NCBI RefSeq assembly: GCF_051900425.1
Contig: NZ_JBHZGK010000008.1
Location: forward strand, 1 to 64,000
DNA: 64,000 bases
DNA from: Frateuria_A sp051900425
Lineage (GTDB): Bacteria; Pseudomonadota; Gammaproteobacteria; Xanthomonadales; Rhodanobacteraceae
Reading direction: 5' to 3'
Made by a program: the position numbers and the translations under genes. Of this stretch, positions 49,835-57,998 are shown piece by piece; the stretch's first letter is position 1; each line of letters opens with the position of its first letter. A model generated the notes under the pieces. The model was not told where the DNA came from. It saw only the letters and a list, made by a program, of their open reading frames with translations, and did not search any database.

Positions 49835-50848
49835 TCAGGCAGCCAGACGGCGGGCGATCGCTTCGCCGAAGCTGGCGGTGTTGCCCTTGCCGCCCAGGTC
49901 CGGCGTGACGTGGTCATGGTCGTTGGCCATGGCCTCGCGAATGCCGATGCGCAGCCGGGTGCCCTTGTCGACCATGCCCAGGTGGTCGAGCATGTCGGCT
50001 GCGGCCAGCAGCAGCGCGCAGGGGTTGGCGATGCCCTTGCCGGCGATGTCCGGCGCCGAGCCGTGCACGGCCTCGAAGATCGCCGCGTGCTCGCCGATGT
50101 TGTCGCCCGGCGCCAGGCCCAGGCCGCCGACCAGGCCGGCGCACAGGTCCGACAGGATGTCGCCGAACAGGTTGGTGGTCACGATCACGTCGAACTGCTC
50201 GGGACGCATCACCAGCTGCATGCAGGTGTTGTCCACGATCATCTCGTTGAACTCGATCTGCGGGTATTCCTTGGCGATCTCGCGCGCCACGTTGAGGAAC
50301 ATGCCCGAGGCCGTCTTGATGATGTTGGCCTTGTGCACGGCCGTGACCTTCTTGCGGCCCTTCTTGACCGCCATCTCGAAGGCGTAGCGGACGATGCGGG
50401 CACAGCCCTTGCGCGTCACGCGGATCAGCGAGGTGGCGATCTCGCCATCCTCGGACACGCTCTGGCCTTCGGCCAGGTACGCGCCTTCGGTGTTCTCGCG
50501 CACCGTGATGATGTCGATGTTCTCGTAGCGCGCCTTCGTGCCGGGGAAGCTGGTCGCCGGACGGACGTTGGCGTACAGGTCGAAATGGCGACGCAGGGTG
50601 ACGTTGATCGAGGTGAAGCCGCCGCCGATCGGCGTGGTGAGCGGGCCCTTCAACGCGACCCTGTGCTCGGCGATCTTGTCGAGGGTCGGCTTCGGCAACA
50701 GGTCGCCATGCTTCTCCAGCGCCACCATGCCGGCGTCGACGAAGTCGTAGCTCAGGCCGCAGTCCAGCGCGTCGAGCACGCGCAGGGTAGCGGTCATGAT
50801 TTCAGGACCGATGCCGTCGCCCGGGATCACGGCGATGGTTTTGCTCAT
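49835..50848 (-). CDS. NAD-type isocitrate dehydrogenase
   Basis: The 337-residue decarboxylating dehydrogenase of the TCA cycle starts SKTIAVIPGDGIGPEI. The substrate phosphate-binding segment is GFTSINVTLRRHFDLYANVRPA, and the catalytic Tyr-Lys-Asp come from RENTEGAYLAEGQS, VTAVHKANIIK and NLFGDILSDLCAGLVGG. The cofactor loop EAVHGSAPDIAGKGIANP fits NAD-preferring forms. It is shorter than the NADP-type E. coli Icd (about 416 residues) and similar to the mitochondrial-like enzymes of Xanthomonadales. Isopropylmalate dehydrogenase is excluded by SINVTLRR. The AAGGAG ribosome binding site is 7 bases from the ATG. Confidence 0.85.
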   Translation of the reverse strand: MSKTIAVIPGDGIGPEIMTATLRVLDALDCGLSYDFVDAGMVALEKHGDLLPKPTLDKIAEHRVALKGPLTTPIGGGFTSINVTLRRHFDLYANVRPATSFPGTKARYENIDIITVRENTEGAYLAEGQSVSEDGEIATSLIRVTRKGCARIVRYAFEMAVKKGRKKVTAVHKANIIKTASGMFLNVAREIAKEYPQIEFNEMIVDNTCMQLVMRPEQFDVIVTTNLFGDILSDLCAGLVGGLGLAPGDNIGEHAAIFEAVHGSAPDIAGKGIANPCALLLAAADMLDHLGMVDKGTRLRIGIREAMANDHDHVTPDLGGKGNTASFGEAIARRLAA

Positions 50849-51008
50849 GGGAGACTCCTTGGGGACTGATCGCGGCCGCGCGGAGGGAAATGCGCGCGGC
50901 AAAGAAGCCCATTATCGCCGATGCGGCCCCGTGCCGGCAGCAGGCGGGGCGCGCCAGGGCGTTGCAAATCCTCGCATGCAGCGTTGCGGTTCATCGCACC
51001 GCGGGTGC

Positions 51009-51157
51009 GTAGGGTGGGCTTCAGCCCACCGCAACCGGCCGGAAAGGTAAGCCGAAGCCCACCGTGCTGGAACTAAGGGCGATCGACACTGGCGGCGCCT
51101 TGCAGCCGATCGGGAAATCCACGGCAACCGGGGGAGGTGGGCTGAAGCCCACCCTAC
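51009..51157. repeat. REP-like repeats (GTAGGGTGGGCTTCAGCCC family), three arms
   Basis: The arms lie at 51009-51030, about 51048-51064 (degenerate) and 51136-51157. They border the 309-bp gap between isocitrate dehydrogenase and the AhpD-like gene, whose stop codon (51158-51160) follows immediately. No gene is visible in the gap. Confidence 0.8.
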
Positions 51158-51559
51158 TCAGGCCTGCGCGTGGTCTGTACAACCCTCGCCGGGTGCTTCG
51201 CCCTCTTCCAGCCGATCGAGGAAATCCACCGCGCGGCGCAGGTGCGGGATCACGATCGAACCGCCCACCACGAGGCCTACGCTGAAGGTCTCGAAGAATT
51301 CCTCGCGAGTGACGCCGGCCTCCTTGCACTGCGCCACGTGGTAGCTGATGCAATCGTCGCAGCGCAGCACCATCGAGGCGACCAGGCCGAGCAGCTCCTT
51401 GGTCTTCACGTCGAGCGCGCCCGGCTTGTAGGTCTGCGTGTCCAGCGCGAAGAAGCGCCGTACGACCTGGTTGTCCTCAGACAGGATGCGCTCGTTCATG
51501 CGCTGGCGGAACGCGGTGAATTCCGCCACGCGGTCCTTGCTCTTGTCGGCGTCGCTCAT
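51158..51559 (-). CDS. Carboxymuconolactone decarboxylase/AhpD-like protein
   Basis: The 133-residue helical protein reads FFALDTQTYKPGALDVKTKELLGLVASMVLRCDDCISYHVAQCKEAGVTREEFFE. CDDCISYH is the CxxC-His redox site of AhpD-like proteins. The ATG overlaps the stop of the glutaredoxin gene by 4 bp (ATGA), so both are translated together. A glutaredoxin-coupled peroxide or disulfide-reduction role follows naturally. Its stop directly abuts a GTAGGGTGGG-family repeat. Confidence 0.85.
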   Translation of the reverse strand: MSDADKSKDRVAEFTAFRQRMNERILSEDNQVVRRFFALDTQTYKPGALDVKTKELLGLVASMVLRCDDCISYHVAQCKEAGVTREEFFETFSVGLVVGGSIVIPHLRRAVDFLDRLEEGEAPGEGCTDHAQA

Positions 51560-51819
51560 GCGGCCTCGCCCAGCAGTTGCTTGAGCCTGCCGCTGCGGTC
51601 GGCGGAAACCAGGTCGTCGTAGCCGCCGACGTGCTGGTCGTTGATGAAGATCTGCGGCACGGTACGGCGACCGCCGCTGCGCTGGAGCATCAGCTCGCGC
51701 TGGGCCGGGTCGGCATCCACGCGTACTTCGTTCCACTCCAGTCCCTTGGACTTGAGCAGGTTCTTGGCGGCCACGCAGTAGGGACACACGGCGGTGGAAT
51801 AGACCTCGATCTTGGGCAT
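51556..51819 (-). CDS. grxC: Glutaredoxin 3 (GrxC)
   Basis: The 87-residue thioredoxin-fold protein is PKIEVYSTAVCPYCVAAKNLLKSKG with the CPYC redox motif, then RRTVPQIFINDQHVGGYDDLVSADRSGRLKQLLG. TVPQIFI carries the cis-Pro and GGYDDL the glutathione-contact loop. It reduces disulfides with glutathione. I took the ATG at 51817-51819 because the next in-frame start upstream lengthens the protein without family support. The AhpD-like gene overlaps its stop. Confidence 0.9.
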   Translation of the reverse strand: MPKIEVYSTAVCPYCVAAKNLLKSKGLEWNEVRVDADPAQRELMLQRSGGRRTVPQIFINDQHVGGYDDLVSADRSGRLKQLLGEAA

Positions 51820-51946
51820 GACGAACGCTCCGGAGAAACTTTGTAACCGGGCCTTCAAATGGGGCCCGGGCCGTCCGTTTGCAAGCAACGGACGATGAAC
51901 CGACGCCCGCTACCGGCGGTCTGTCCTGATGTATTGTCGCCCACCT

Positions 51947-53563
51947 ATGGCCATGGCACCACGACTCGCCCCCCGCCTGCTCACTGCGCTGGTCACCGCC
52001 TGCCTCGCCTTCGGCGCGGGCGCGCAGGAGGACATCCGGCTGCCGGACCTGGGCAGCTCGGCCGACGCGCTGATTTCCCCGCAGGACGCCCAGGACTATG
52101 GCGCCTCGATGCTGCGCGAGATGCGCTCGCTGGACATGGTGGTCGAAGACCCGCTGCTGGACGACTACCTCAACGACCTCGGCTACCGCCTGGTGGCCAG
52201 CAGCGACCGTCCGAAGGACCGCTTCACGTTTTTCGTGGTCAAGGACGAGGAGATCAACGCCTTTGCCGCGCCCGGCGGGTACATCGCCGTCAATGCCGGC
52301 CTGATCGCCATCACCCGCAGCGAAAGCGAGCTGGCCGGCGTGATCGCCCACGAAATCGGCCACATCACGCAGAACCACCTGCAACGCGCGTTCGAGGATT
52401 CGAAGAAGGATGCGCCGCTGATGGCGCTCGTGCTGCTCGGCGCCGTCGCCGCGGGCGCCGGCTCGCACAGTGGCGACTCGCCCATGGCGGTGCTGGCCGC
52501 CGGCCAGGGCCTGATCGCCCAGCGCTCGATCAATTTCACCCGCAAGGACGAGATCGAGGCCGATCGCGTAGGCATCCAGACGCTGGCCGATGCCGGCTTC
52601 GACCCGCGTGCCATGGCCAGCTTCTTCGAGCGCATGCAGGACACCCTCCGTGCGGGCTCCGGCGGCACCGACGTGCCCGCGCTGCTGCAGACCCACCCGG
52701 TGACGCTCGCGCGCATCAGCGACGCCAAGTCGCGCGCCGGCGCGCTGCTGGCCGCGCAGAAGCAGCGTCCGGGCGGCACCACGCTGGTGCGCGGCGACTG
52801 GGAGAAGACCACCGCGCCGATCGCCTACGTGAAGGACCCGACCGCGCTGCTCGCCGCCGCCCCGGCGAAGGACGGGCTGGATACCTACGCGTTGATGCGC
52901 GAGCGCACCCGGGTGCTGGCCGGCGACGCTTCCAAGCTGGTCCACTACTACGACGCGAGCTTCGGCACGGCCGGCTTCGACAGCCCCGCCAACCGCTACG
53001 GCTACGCGCTGGCGCTGACCCGCAGCGGCGCCGGCGCGCAGGCGATCGCACAGCTCAAGCCGCTGCTCGCCGCCCACCCGGACAACCTGATCCTCGACCT
53101 GGCGATGGCCGACGCGCAGCTGCAGGATGGCCAGCGCGCCGACGCCCTGGCGCGCTACGCCCGCCTCAACGCCCGCTCCCCGCGCAACCGCGCGGTGGCG
53201 CTGGCCTACGCCAAGGCGCTGACCGCCGGGGGCGACACCGCACAGGCGACGCTCGCCGCCTCCCTGCTGCGCCCGCTGCTGGAGAACGCCGACGAACCGG
53301 ACATCTACCGCAGCTACGCCCGCGCCAGCGACAAGGCCGGCGACAGCGTACGCGCCGGCGAGGCCTATTCGGACGCCAGCTACCTCTCCGGCCGCCCGTT
53401 CGATGCCATGGAGCAGCTCAAGCGGCTGCTCAAGCGCGACGACCTGGACTATTACGCCCGCGCGCGCATCCAGGCGCGCATCGCCGACCTGACACCGCTG
53501 GTGCTGGAGCTGCGCAAGCGCAAGGTGCAGACGGTGGACAATCCGGACGGGCGGAGCCAGTAA
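51947..53563 (+). CDS. Periplasmic M48-family metalloprotease/TPR protein (BepA-like)
   Basis: The protein has 538 residues from ATG 51947; ATGs at 51929 and 51953 are also possible. The signal peptide is LLTALVTACLAFGAGA. The zinc site is ELAGVIAHEIGHITQNHLQRAF (HEIGH), with the third ligand in RKDEIEADRVGIQTL. From about residue 300 on it has tetratricopeptide-like helices (YGYALALTRSGAGAQAIAQLKPLL and repeats). BepA in E. coli folds or degrades LptD and other outer membrane proteins. It is divergent from the grxC pair with 127 bp between starts. Confidence 0.9.
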   Translation: MAMAPRLAPRLLTALVTACLAFGAGAQEDIRLPDLGSSADALISPQDAQDYGASMLREMRSLDMVVEDPLLDDYLNDLGYRLVASSDRPKDRFTFFVVKDEEINAFAAPGGYIAVNAGLIAITRSESELAGVIAHEIGHITQNHLQRAFEDSKKDAPLMALVLLGAVAAGAGSHSGDSPMAVLAAGQGLIAQRSINFTRKDEIEADRVGIQTLADAGFDPRAMASFFERMQDTLRAGSGGTDVPALLQTHPVTLARISDAKSRAGALLAAQKQRPGGTTLVRGDWEKTTAPIAYVKDPTALLAAAPAKDGLDTYALMRERTRVLAGDASKLVHYYDASFGTAGFDSPANRYGYALALTRSGAGAQAIAQLKPLLAAHPDNLILDLAMADAQLQDGQRADALARYARLNARSPRNRAVALAYAKALTAGGDTAQATLAASLLRPLLENADEPDIYRSYARASDKAGDSVRAGEAYSDASYLSGRPFDAMEQLKRLLKRDDLDYYARARIQARIADLTPLVLELRKRKVQTVDNPDGRSQ

Positions 53564-53610
53564 TCCGGGCGCCCCGCGAGGGCCACGCCCCGGCCTCGGA
53601 TGAGGCCCCC

Positions 53611-53747
53611 ATTCCGAGCCTTCCCCGCGAACGCGGGGGATGTGCCGAAGGCGGACGGGGGCGCTCCTGGCGGGAAAATCCGGAGGGCTGTCGCAAGTCT
53701 TCCCCCCATCCGCCCTGCCGGCACCTTCCCCTCGTGGAACGGGGAAG
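53611..53747. repeat. Paired palindromic repeats (CCTTCCCC...CGGGGGA family)
   Basis: Two units in opposite orientation: 53611-53665 (GAGCCTTCCCCGCGAACGCG then GGTGCCGAAGGCGGA-like) and 53697-53747 (CCCCCATCCGCCCTGCCGGC then ACCTTCCCC). They occupy most of the gap between the M48 gene and phoB, leaving about 80 bp for the phoB promoter. The family is shared with 14473 and 48052. Confidence 0.7.
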
Positions 53748-53762
53748 CAACCTCCCCGCCCG

Positions 53763-53780
53763 GTGTCATCCCCACGTAAC
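53763..53780 (+). promoter_or_regulatory. Possible Pho box upstream of phoB
   Basis: GTGTCAT-CCCC-ACGTAAC has one good half-site (6 of 7 to CTGTCAT) at the correct 11-bp period, and one weak half (3 of 7). A second CGTCAC half-site lies at 53802-53807. PhoB autoregulates its own operon in most relatives, so a Pho box is expected here. The match is not strong. Confidence 0.3.
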
Positions 53781-53825
53781 ATTCCCCCATTGCAATAAGC
53801 CCGTCACAGGCCAGGCGCAACCCGC

Positions 53826-54515
53826 GTGCACAAGCGCATCCTCATCGTCGAAGACGAAGCCTCGATCCGCGACATGGTCACCTTCGCCCTGCACAAGGCG
53901 GGGATGGAAGCCATGCAGGCCGCCGATGCCCGCGCAGCGCAGATTGCCATTGCCGAACAGGTGCCGGACCTGATCCTGCTGGACTGGATGCTGCCGGGCA
54001 CCAGCGGGCTGGAGCTGGCGCGGCGGCTGCGCAAGGAAGAGCTCAGCCGCGAGATCCCGATCATCATGCTCACCGCGCGCGGCGAGGAAATGGACCGTGT
54101 GAACGGGCTGGAAGCGGGCGTCGACGACTACGTCGTCAAACCCTTCTCGACCCGGGAGCTGATCGCCCGCATCAAGGCGGTGCTGCGCCGCAGCCAGGGC
54201 GACGACGGTACCGGCATGGTGGAACTGGGCGGCCTGCGCATCGATGGCCCGGCGCATCGCGTCTTTGCGGGCGAGGAGCTGGTGCCGATCGGCCCTACCG
54301 AGTACCGCCTGCTGTACTTCTTCATGACCCATCCCGAGCGCGTCTACACCCGCGCCCAGCTGCTGGACCACGTCTGGGGCGGCAGCGTTTACGTCGAAGA
54401 GCGCACGGTCGACGTGCATATCCGCCGCCTGCGCAAGACGCTCGAACCCTGGCAACTGGACGGCATGGTGCAGACGGTGCGCGGTTCCGGCTACCGCTTC
54501 TCGGCCAGTACCTGA
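53826..54515 (+). CDS. phoB: Phosphate regulon response regulator PhoB
   Basis: The 229-residue OmpR-class regulator has REC (HKRILIVEDEASIRDMVTFAL, phospho-Asp53 in LILLDWMLPG). The winged-helix output is GPTEYRLLYFFMTHPERVYTRAQLLDHVWGGSVYVEERTVDVHIRRLRKTLEP. VYVEERTVDVHIRRLR is the hallmark DNA-recognition region of PhoB. It activates phosphate-starvation genes. The start is GTG at 53826 with no good Shine-Dalgarno. phoR follows after 28 bp, and ppk1 and ppx are downstream in the same direction. Confidence 0.95.
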   Translation: MHKRILIVEDEASIRDMVTFALHKAGMEAMQAADARAAQIAIAEQVPDLILLDWMLPGTSGLELARRLRKEELSREIPIIMLTARGEEMDRVNGLEAGVDDYVVKPFSTRELIARIKAVLRRSQGDDGTGMVELGGLRIDGPAHRVFAGEELVPIGPTEYRLLYFFMTHPERVYTRAQLLDHVWGGSVYVEERTVDVHIRRLRKTLEPWQLDGMVQTVRGSGYRFSAST

Positions 54516-54543
54516 TCCACCCGCCCTGCCCCGGACCCGACGC

Positions 54544-55587
54544 ATGACCCGCGCACGCCGCCTCGCCATCACCCTGCACGACCTTCGCGACGCGGCCGAC
54601 AGCCTGCCCGACGCGATCGTGTTGCTGGACGAAGCCTGGCGCGTGCGCTGGTTCAACCGCGCCGCCGAGACGCTGCTTGGCCTGCGCCGCGGCAAGGATC
54701 GCGGCGTGCTGCTCTCCGACCGCCTGCAGGGCAGCGACCTGGCTGCCTGGCTCCGGTCCGGCGCGCGGATGCCGCTGCACGACGTGCCCGCACCTGGCCG
54801 CGCCGAAGGCCATCTGGACGTCTCCGTGCAGCCGTTCGGTCGGCGCCAGCGGATGTTGCTGGGGCGCGACATCAGCCCGCTGACGCGGCTGGAGCAGATC
54901 CGCCGCGACTTCGTGGCCAACGTCTCGCACGAACTGCGCACCCCGCTGACCGTGATCCACGGCTATCTGGAGTTGCTCGACCCCGAGGACGTGCCCGAAC
55001 TGGCCCCGGTACTCGGCGAGATGCGTGCGCAATCCAAGCGAATGGGCCAGATCGTGGAAGACCTGCTGACCCTCTCGCGCCTGGAAACGCAGGAGCACGT
55101 GGTCGACGAGCGCGTGCCGATGGCCGCGTTGCTCGCCACCCTGCGCAAGGAAGCCGAGGCACTGAGCCAGGGCCGGCACCAGGTGACGCTTGAGGCAGAC
55201 CTGGACTGCGACCTGCTCGGCTCCCCCAGGGACCTGCACAGTGCGCTGTCCAACCTGGTCAGCAATGCCGTGCGCTACACCCCCAACGGCGGGCGCATCT
55301 CGATCCGCTGGCAGCGTACGGCCGAGGGCGCGGCCTATTCGGTCACCGACACCGGCTACGGCATCCCGGCCAGCCACCTGGCGCGACTGACCGAGCGCTT
55401 CTACCGCGTTTCCTCCAGCCGTTCGCGCGAGACCGGCGGTACCGGGCTGGGGCTGTCCATCGTCAAGCACGTGCTCAACCTGCATCAGGGGCGCCTGACC
55501 GTGGAGAGCACGCCGGGCCAGGGTTCCACGTTCGCCTGCCATTTCGGGCCCGAACGCCTGCTGCCGGCCGAACCGGGCCCCGTGTAG
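54544..55587 (+). CDS. phoR: Phosphate regulon sensor kinase PhoR, apparently without membrane anchor
   Basis: The protein is 347 residues. It opens with TLHDLRDAADSLPDAIVLLDEAWRVRWFNRAAETLLGL, the cytoplasmic PAS domain. FVANVSHELRTPLTVIHGYLELL follows (H-box, His129), then HATPase boxes NLVSNAVRYTPNGG, DTGYGIP and GTGLGLSIVKHVL. In E. coli, PhoR has two N-terminal membrane helices of about 60 residues; these are absent here. Codons just upstream of the ATG at 54544 run back into phoB with no ATG, so no longer start is evident. Its TAG stop is inside a REP-like repeat. Confidence 0.9.
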   Translation: MTRARRLAITLHDLRDAADSLPDAIVLLDEAWRVRWFNRAAETLLGLRRGKDRGVLLSDRLQGSDLAAWLRSGARMPLHDVPAPGRAEGHLDVSVQPFGRRQRMLLGRDISPLTRLEQIRRDFVANVSHELRTPLTVIHGYLELLDPEDVPELAPVLGEMRAQSKRMGQIVEDLLTLSRLETQEHVVDERVPMAALLATLRKEAEALSQGRHQVTLEADLDCDLLGSPRDLHSALSNLVSNAVRYTPNGGRISIRWQRTAEGAAYSVTDTGYGIPASHLARLTERFYRVSSSRSRETGGTGLGLSIVKHVLNLHQGRLTVESTPGQGSTFACHFGPERLLPAEPGPV

Positions 55588-55642
55588 GAGCGCACCCGTG
55601 CGCGACCGCGGACCTCCCGGTCGCGCACGGGTGCGCTCCTAC
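55584..55642. repeat. REP-like perfect inverted pair (GTAGGAGCGCACCCGTGCGC)
   Basis: The arms at 55584-55608 and 55618-55642 are perfectly complementary over 25 bases, with a 9-bp loop. This is the closest-spaced copy of the family. Its first bases GTAG supply the phoR stop codon. It separates phoR from ppk1 and may reduce read-through. Confidence 0.85.
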
Positions 55643-55726
55643 AGGGATCCGCGCGGCTGAAGGCCACCCGACCGTGTGACGGTGACCGGGTGTACTTGGC
55701 CCCCGCATCGTCCAGAATGGGTCCCC

Positions 55727-57823
55727 ATGGCCCGCAAACTGCCGCAAACCGCCACTGCGATCGCCGACCTGTCCGCGCCGGAGCTGTACCTGAGCCGCGA
55801 GCTGGCCGCGCTGGAGTTCAACTTCCGCGTACTCGCCATGGCGCGCGATGCCCATGTGCCGCTGCTGGAACGGCTGCGTTACCTCAGCATCGTGGCGAAC
55901 AACCTCGACGAGTTCTTCGAGGTGCGGGTGGCGATGCTCAAGCACCACCATGCCTATGGCTCGGCCGCGCCGGGGCCGGACGGGTTGTCCTCCGGCGAGT
56001 TGCTGACGCGCATCCGCGCGCGCGCCCTGGATCTGGTCACCGACCAGTACGCGACCTGGCAGGAACAGCTCCGCCCGCAACTGGATGCCGAGGGCATCCG
56101 CTTCCTCACGCGCCACCAGTGGACGCCGGTCCAGCGGCGCTGGCTGCAAGGCTATTTCGAACACGAGGTGCTGCCGGTGCTCTCGCCGCTGGGCCTGGAC
56201 CCGGCGCATCCGTTCCCGCGCATCCTCAACAAGACGCTCAACATCGCCGTGGTGCTGCAGGGCCGCGACGCGTTCGGGCACGAGGGCCACATGGCGCTGG
56301 TGCGTGCGCCGCGCTCGCTGCCGCGCATCGTCAAGCTGCCCGCGGAAGTGGGCGGCGGCGGCGACAATTTCGTGTTCCTGGCCGAAATGCTGCAGGCCTT
56401 CGTCGACCTGATGTTCCCCGGCTTCAGGGTGGTCGGTTCCTATCAGTTCCGCGTCACCCGCAACAGCGAGCTGATCGTGGAAGAGGCCGAGGTTGAGAAC
56501 CTCGCCCGCGCGCTCAGCGAGGAACTGCTCGGTCGCGGCTACGCGCGGCCGGTGCGGCTGGAGATCGCCAACGACTGCCCGAAGGCGATCACGGCGATGC
56601 TGGTCGCAAACTTCGAACTGGAGGAATCGGACGTCTACCGTTGCGACGGCCCGGTCAACATCATCCGCGCTGGCGGCATCTACGATCACGTCGACCGGCC
56701 GGAACTGAAGTTCCCGCGTTTCGTGCCCTGCCTGCCGGCGGCGATCGAACCGGGCACCAACCTGTTCGAGCTGATCGGCCAGCACGACGTGCTGCTGCAC
56801 CACCCTTACGAAAGCTTCGCCGCGGTGGTCGACCTGCTGCGCCAGGCCGCGGCCGATCCGGCCGTGCTGGCGATCAAGCAGACGCTCTACCGCGCCGGCG
56901 AGGACACCCCGCTGGTCGACCTGCTGGTCGAGGCCGCGCGCAACGGCAAGGACGTCACCGTGGTGATCGAGCTGCGCGCACGCTTCGACGAGGAGGCCAA
57001 CATCCGCCTGGCAACACGCTTGCAGGAGGCCGGCGTCCAGGTGGTCTACGGCGTCGTCGGCTACAAGACCCACGCCAAGATGATGCTGATCGTGCGCCGC
57101 GAGACCGACATGCTGCGCCGCTACGTGCACCTGTCCACCGGCAACTACCACCAGGCCAACAGCCGGATGTACACCGACATCGGGCTGATGACGGCCAACG
57201 CGGAGATCGGCGAGGACCTGCACAAGGTGTTCCAGCAGCTCTCGGGCCTGGGCTCGGTGATCAGCCTCAAGCGCCTGCTGCATTCGCCCTTCACCCTGTA
57301 CAAGAGCGTGGTCGCCAAGATCGAACGCGAGACCGCCAACGCGCAGGCGGGCAAGCCCGCGCGCATCGTGGCCAAGCTCAACGCGCTCAACGAGTCGCAT
57401 GTGATCGAGGCGCTCTACCGCGCCTCGCAGGCCGGCGTGGAGATCGACCTGATCGTGCGCGGGGCCTGCACGTTGCGCCCGGGCCTGCCGGGCATTTCCG
57501 AGCGCATCCGCGTGCGCTCGATCGTAGGCCGGTTCCTCGAGCACAGCCGCGTGTACTGGTTTGCCAACGACGGCCAGCCGGAAATCTACTGCGCCAGCGC
57601 CGACTGGATGGAACGCAACCTGATGCGCCGCATCGAGGTTGCCTTCCCGATCCTCGACCCGGTGCTGGCCGCGCGCGTGTTCGACGAGACACTGGCCAAC
57701 GGCCTGGCCGACAACACCCAGGCCTGGCTGCTCGACAGCGACGGCCACTACACCCGCGCCACGCCCGGCGACCAGCCGCCGCACAGCGCGCAGCAGACAC
57801 TGCTGGACAAGATCTGCGCATGA
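55727..57823 (+). CDS. ppk1: Polyphosphate kinase 1
   Basis: The 698-residue enzyme reversibly makes polyphosphate from ATP. Blocks present are LYLSRELAALEFNFRVLAMA, LRYLSIVANNLDEFFEVRVAML, LPVLSPLGLDPAHPFP and VYRCDGPVN. The catalytic domain has GYKTHAKMMLIVRRE and RYVHLSTGNYHQANSRMYTDIG; the two active-site histidines are in THAK and in YVHL. Also present are FNLMxxDE-like HHPYESFAAVVDLL and the arginine-rich FDEEANIRLATRL region. ATG 55727 gives the standard start (MARKLPQ...). Phosphate-starvation control by PhoB is likely from position, though I cannot confirm a Pho box. Confidence 0.95.
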   Translation: MARKLPQTATAIADLSAPELYLSRELAALEFNFRVLAMARDAHVPLLERLRYLSIVANNLDEFFEVRVAMLKHHHAYGSAAPGPDGLSSGELLTRIRARALDLVTDQYATWQEQLRPQLDAEGIRFLTRHQWTPVQRRWLQGYFEHEVLPVLSPLGLDPAHPFPRILNKTLNIAVVLQGRDAFGHEGHMALVRAPRSLPRIVKLPAEVGGGGDNFVFLAEMLQAFVDLMFPGFRVVGSYQFRVTRNSELIVEEAEVENLARALSEELLGRGYARPVRLEIANDCPKAITAMLVANFELEESDVYRCDGPVNIIRAGGIYDHVDRPELKFPRFVPCLPAAIEPGTNLFELIGQHDVLLHHPYESFAAVVDLLRQAAADPAVLAIKQTLYRAGEDTPLVDLLVEAARNGKDVTVVIELRARFDEEANIRLATRLQEAGVQVVYGVVGYKTHAKMMLIVRRETDMLRRYVHLSTGNYHQANSRMYTDIGLMTANAEIGEDLHKVFQQLSGLGSVISLKRLLHSPFTLYKSVVAKIERETANAQAGKPARIVAKLNALNESHVIEALYRASQAGVEIDLIVRGACTLRPGLPGISERIRVRSIVGRFLEHSRVYWFANDGQPEIYCASADWMERNLMRRIEVAFPILDPVLAARVFDETLANGLADNTQAWLLDSDGHYTRATPGDQPPHSAQQTLLDKICA

Positions 57824-57836
57824 AGCCCGCACAGGC

Positions 57837-57873
57837 CTGCAGGAGCGCACCTGTGCGCGACCGCGATGCCCGG
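57837..57873. repeat. REP-like single arm (CTGCAGGAGCGCACCTGTGC)
   Basis: A single plus-strand arm of the GTAGGAGCGC family, continuing GCGACCGCGATGCCCGG as at 10500. Its partner seems degraded (a GCGCACGGGCGCGC trace lies at about 57909). It lies between ppk1 and ppx. Confidence 0.65.
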
Positions 57874-57998
57874 CCCGTCCAGGCCACCAGCACTGGCCGC
57901 CATGGCCGCCGCGCACGGGCGCGCGCCGGCAGCCTGACGGCCGCGTGGGCCTGGTCCTGCGTGGCAGAATGCCCGCTTCGCCTGCCTGGAACACCCGC

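Noticed and set aside
51560..53782. Minus-strand extension of the AhpD-like gene through glutaredoxin and the M48 gene
   Set aside because: It runs antisense to the M48 protease gene and overlaps grxC in another frame; the ATG at 51559 coupled to grxC is the credible start.
55670..55700. Pho box before ppk1 (GTGACGGTGAC direct repeat)
   Set aside because: The repeat period is 6 bp instead of 11 bp and the sequence does not resemble CTGTCAT; too weak to list.
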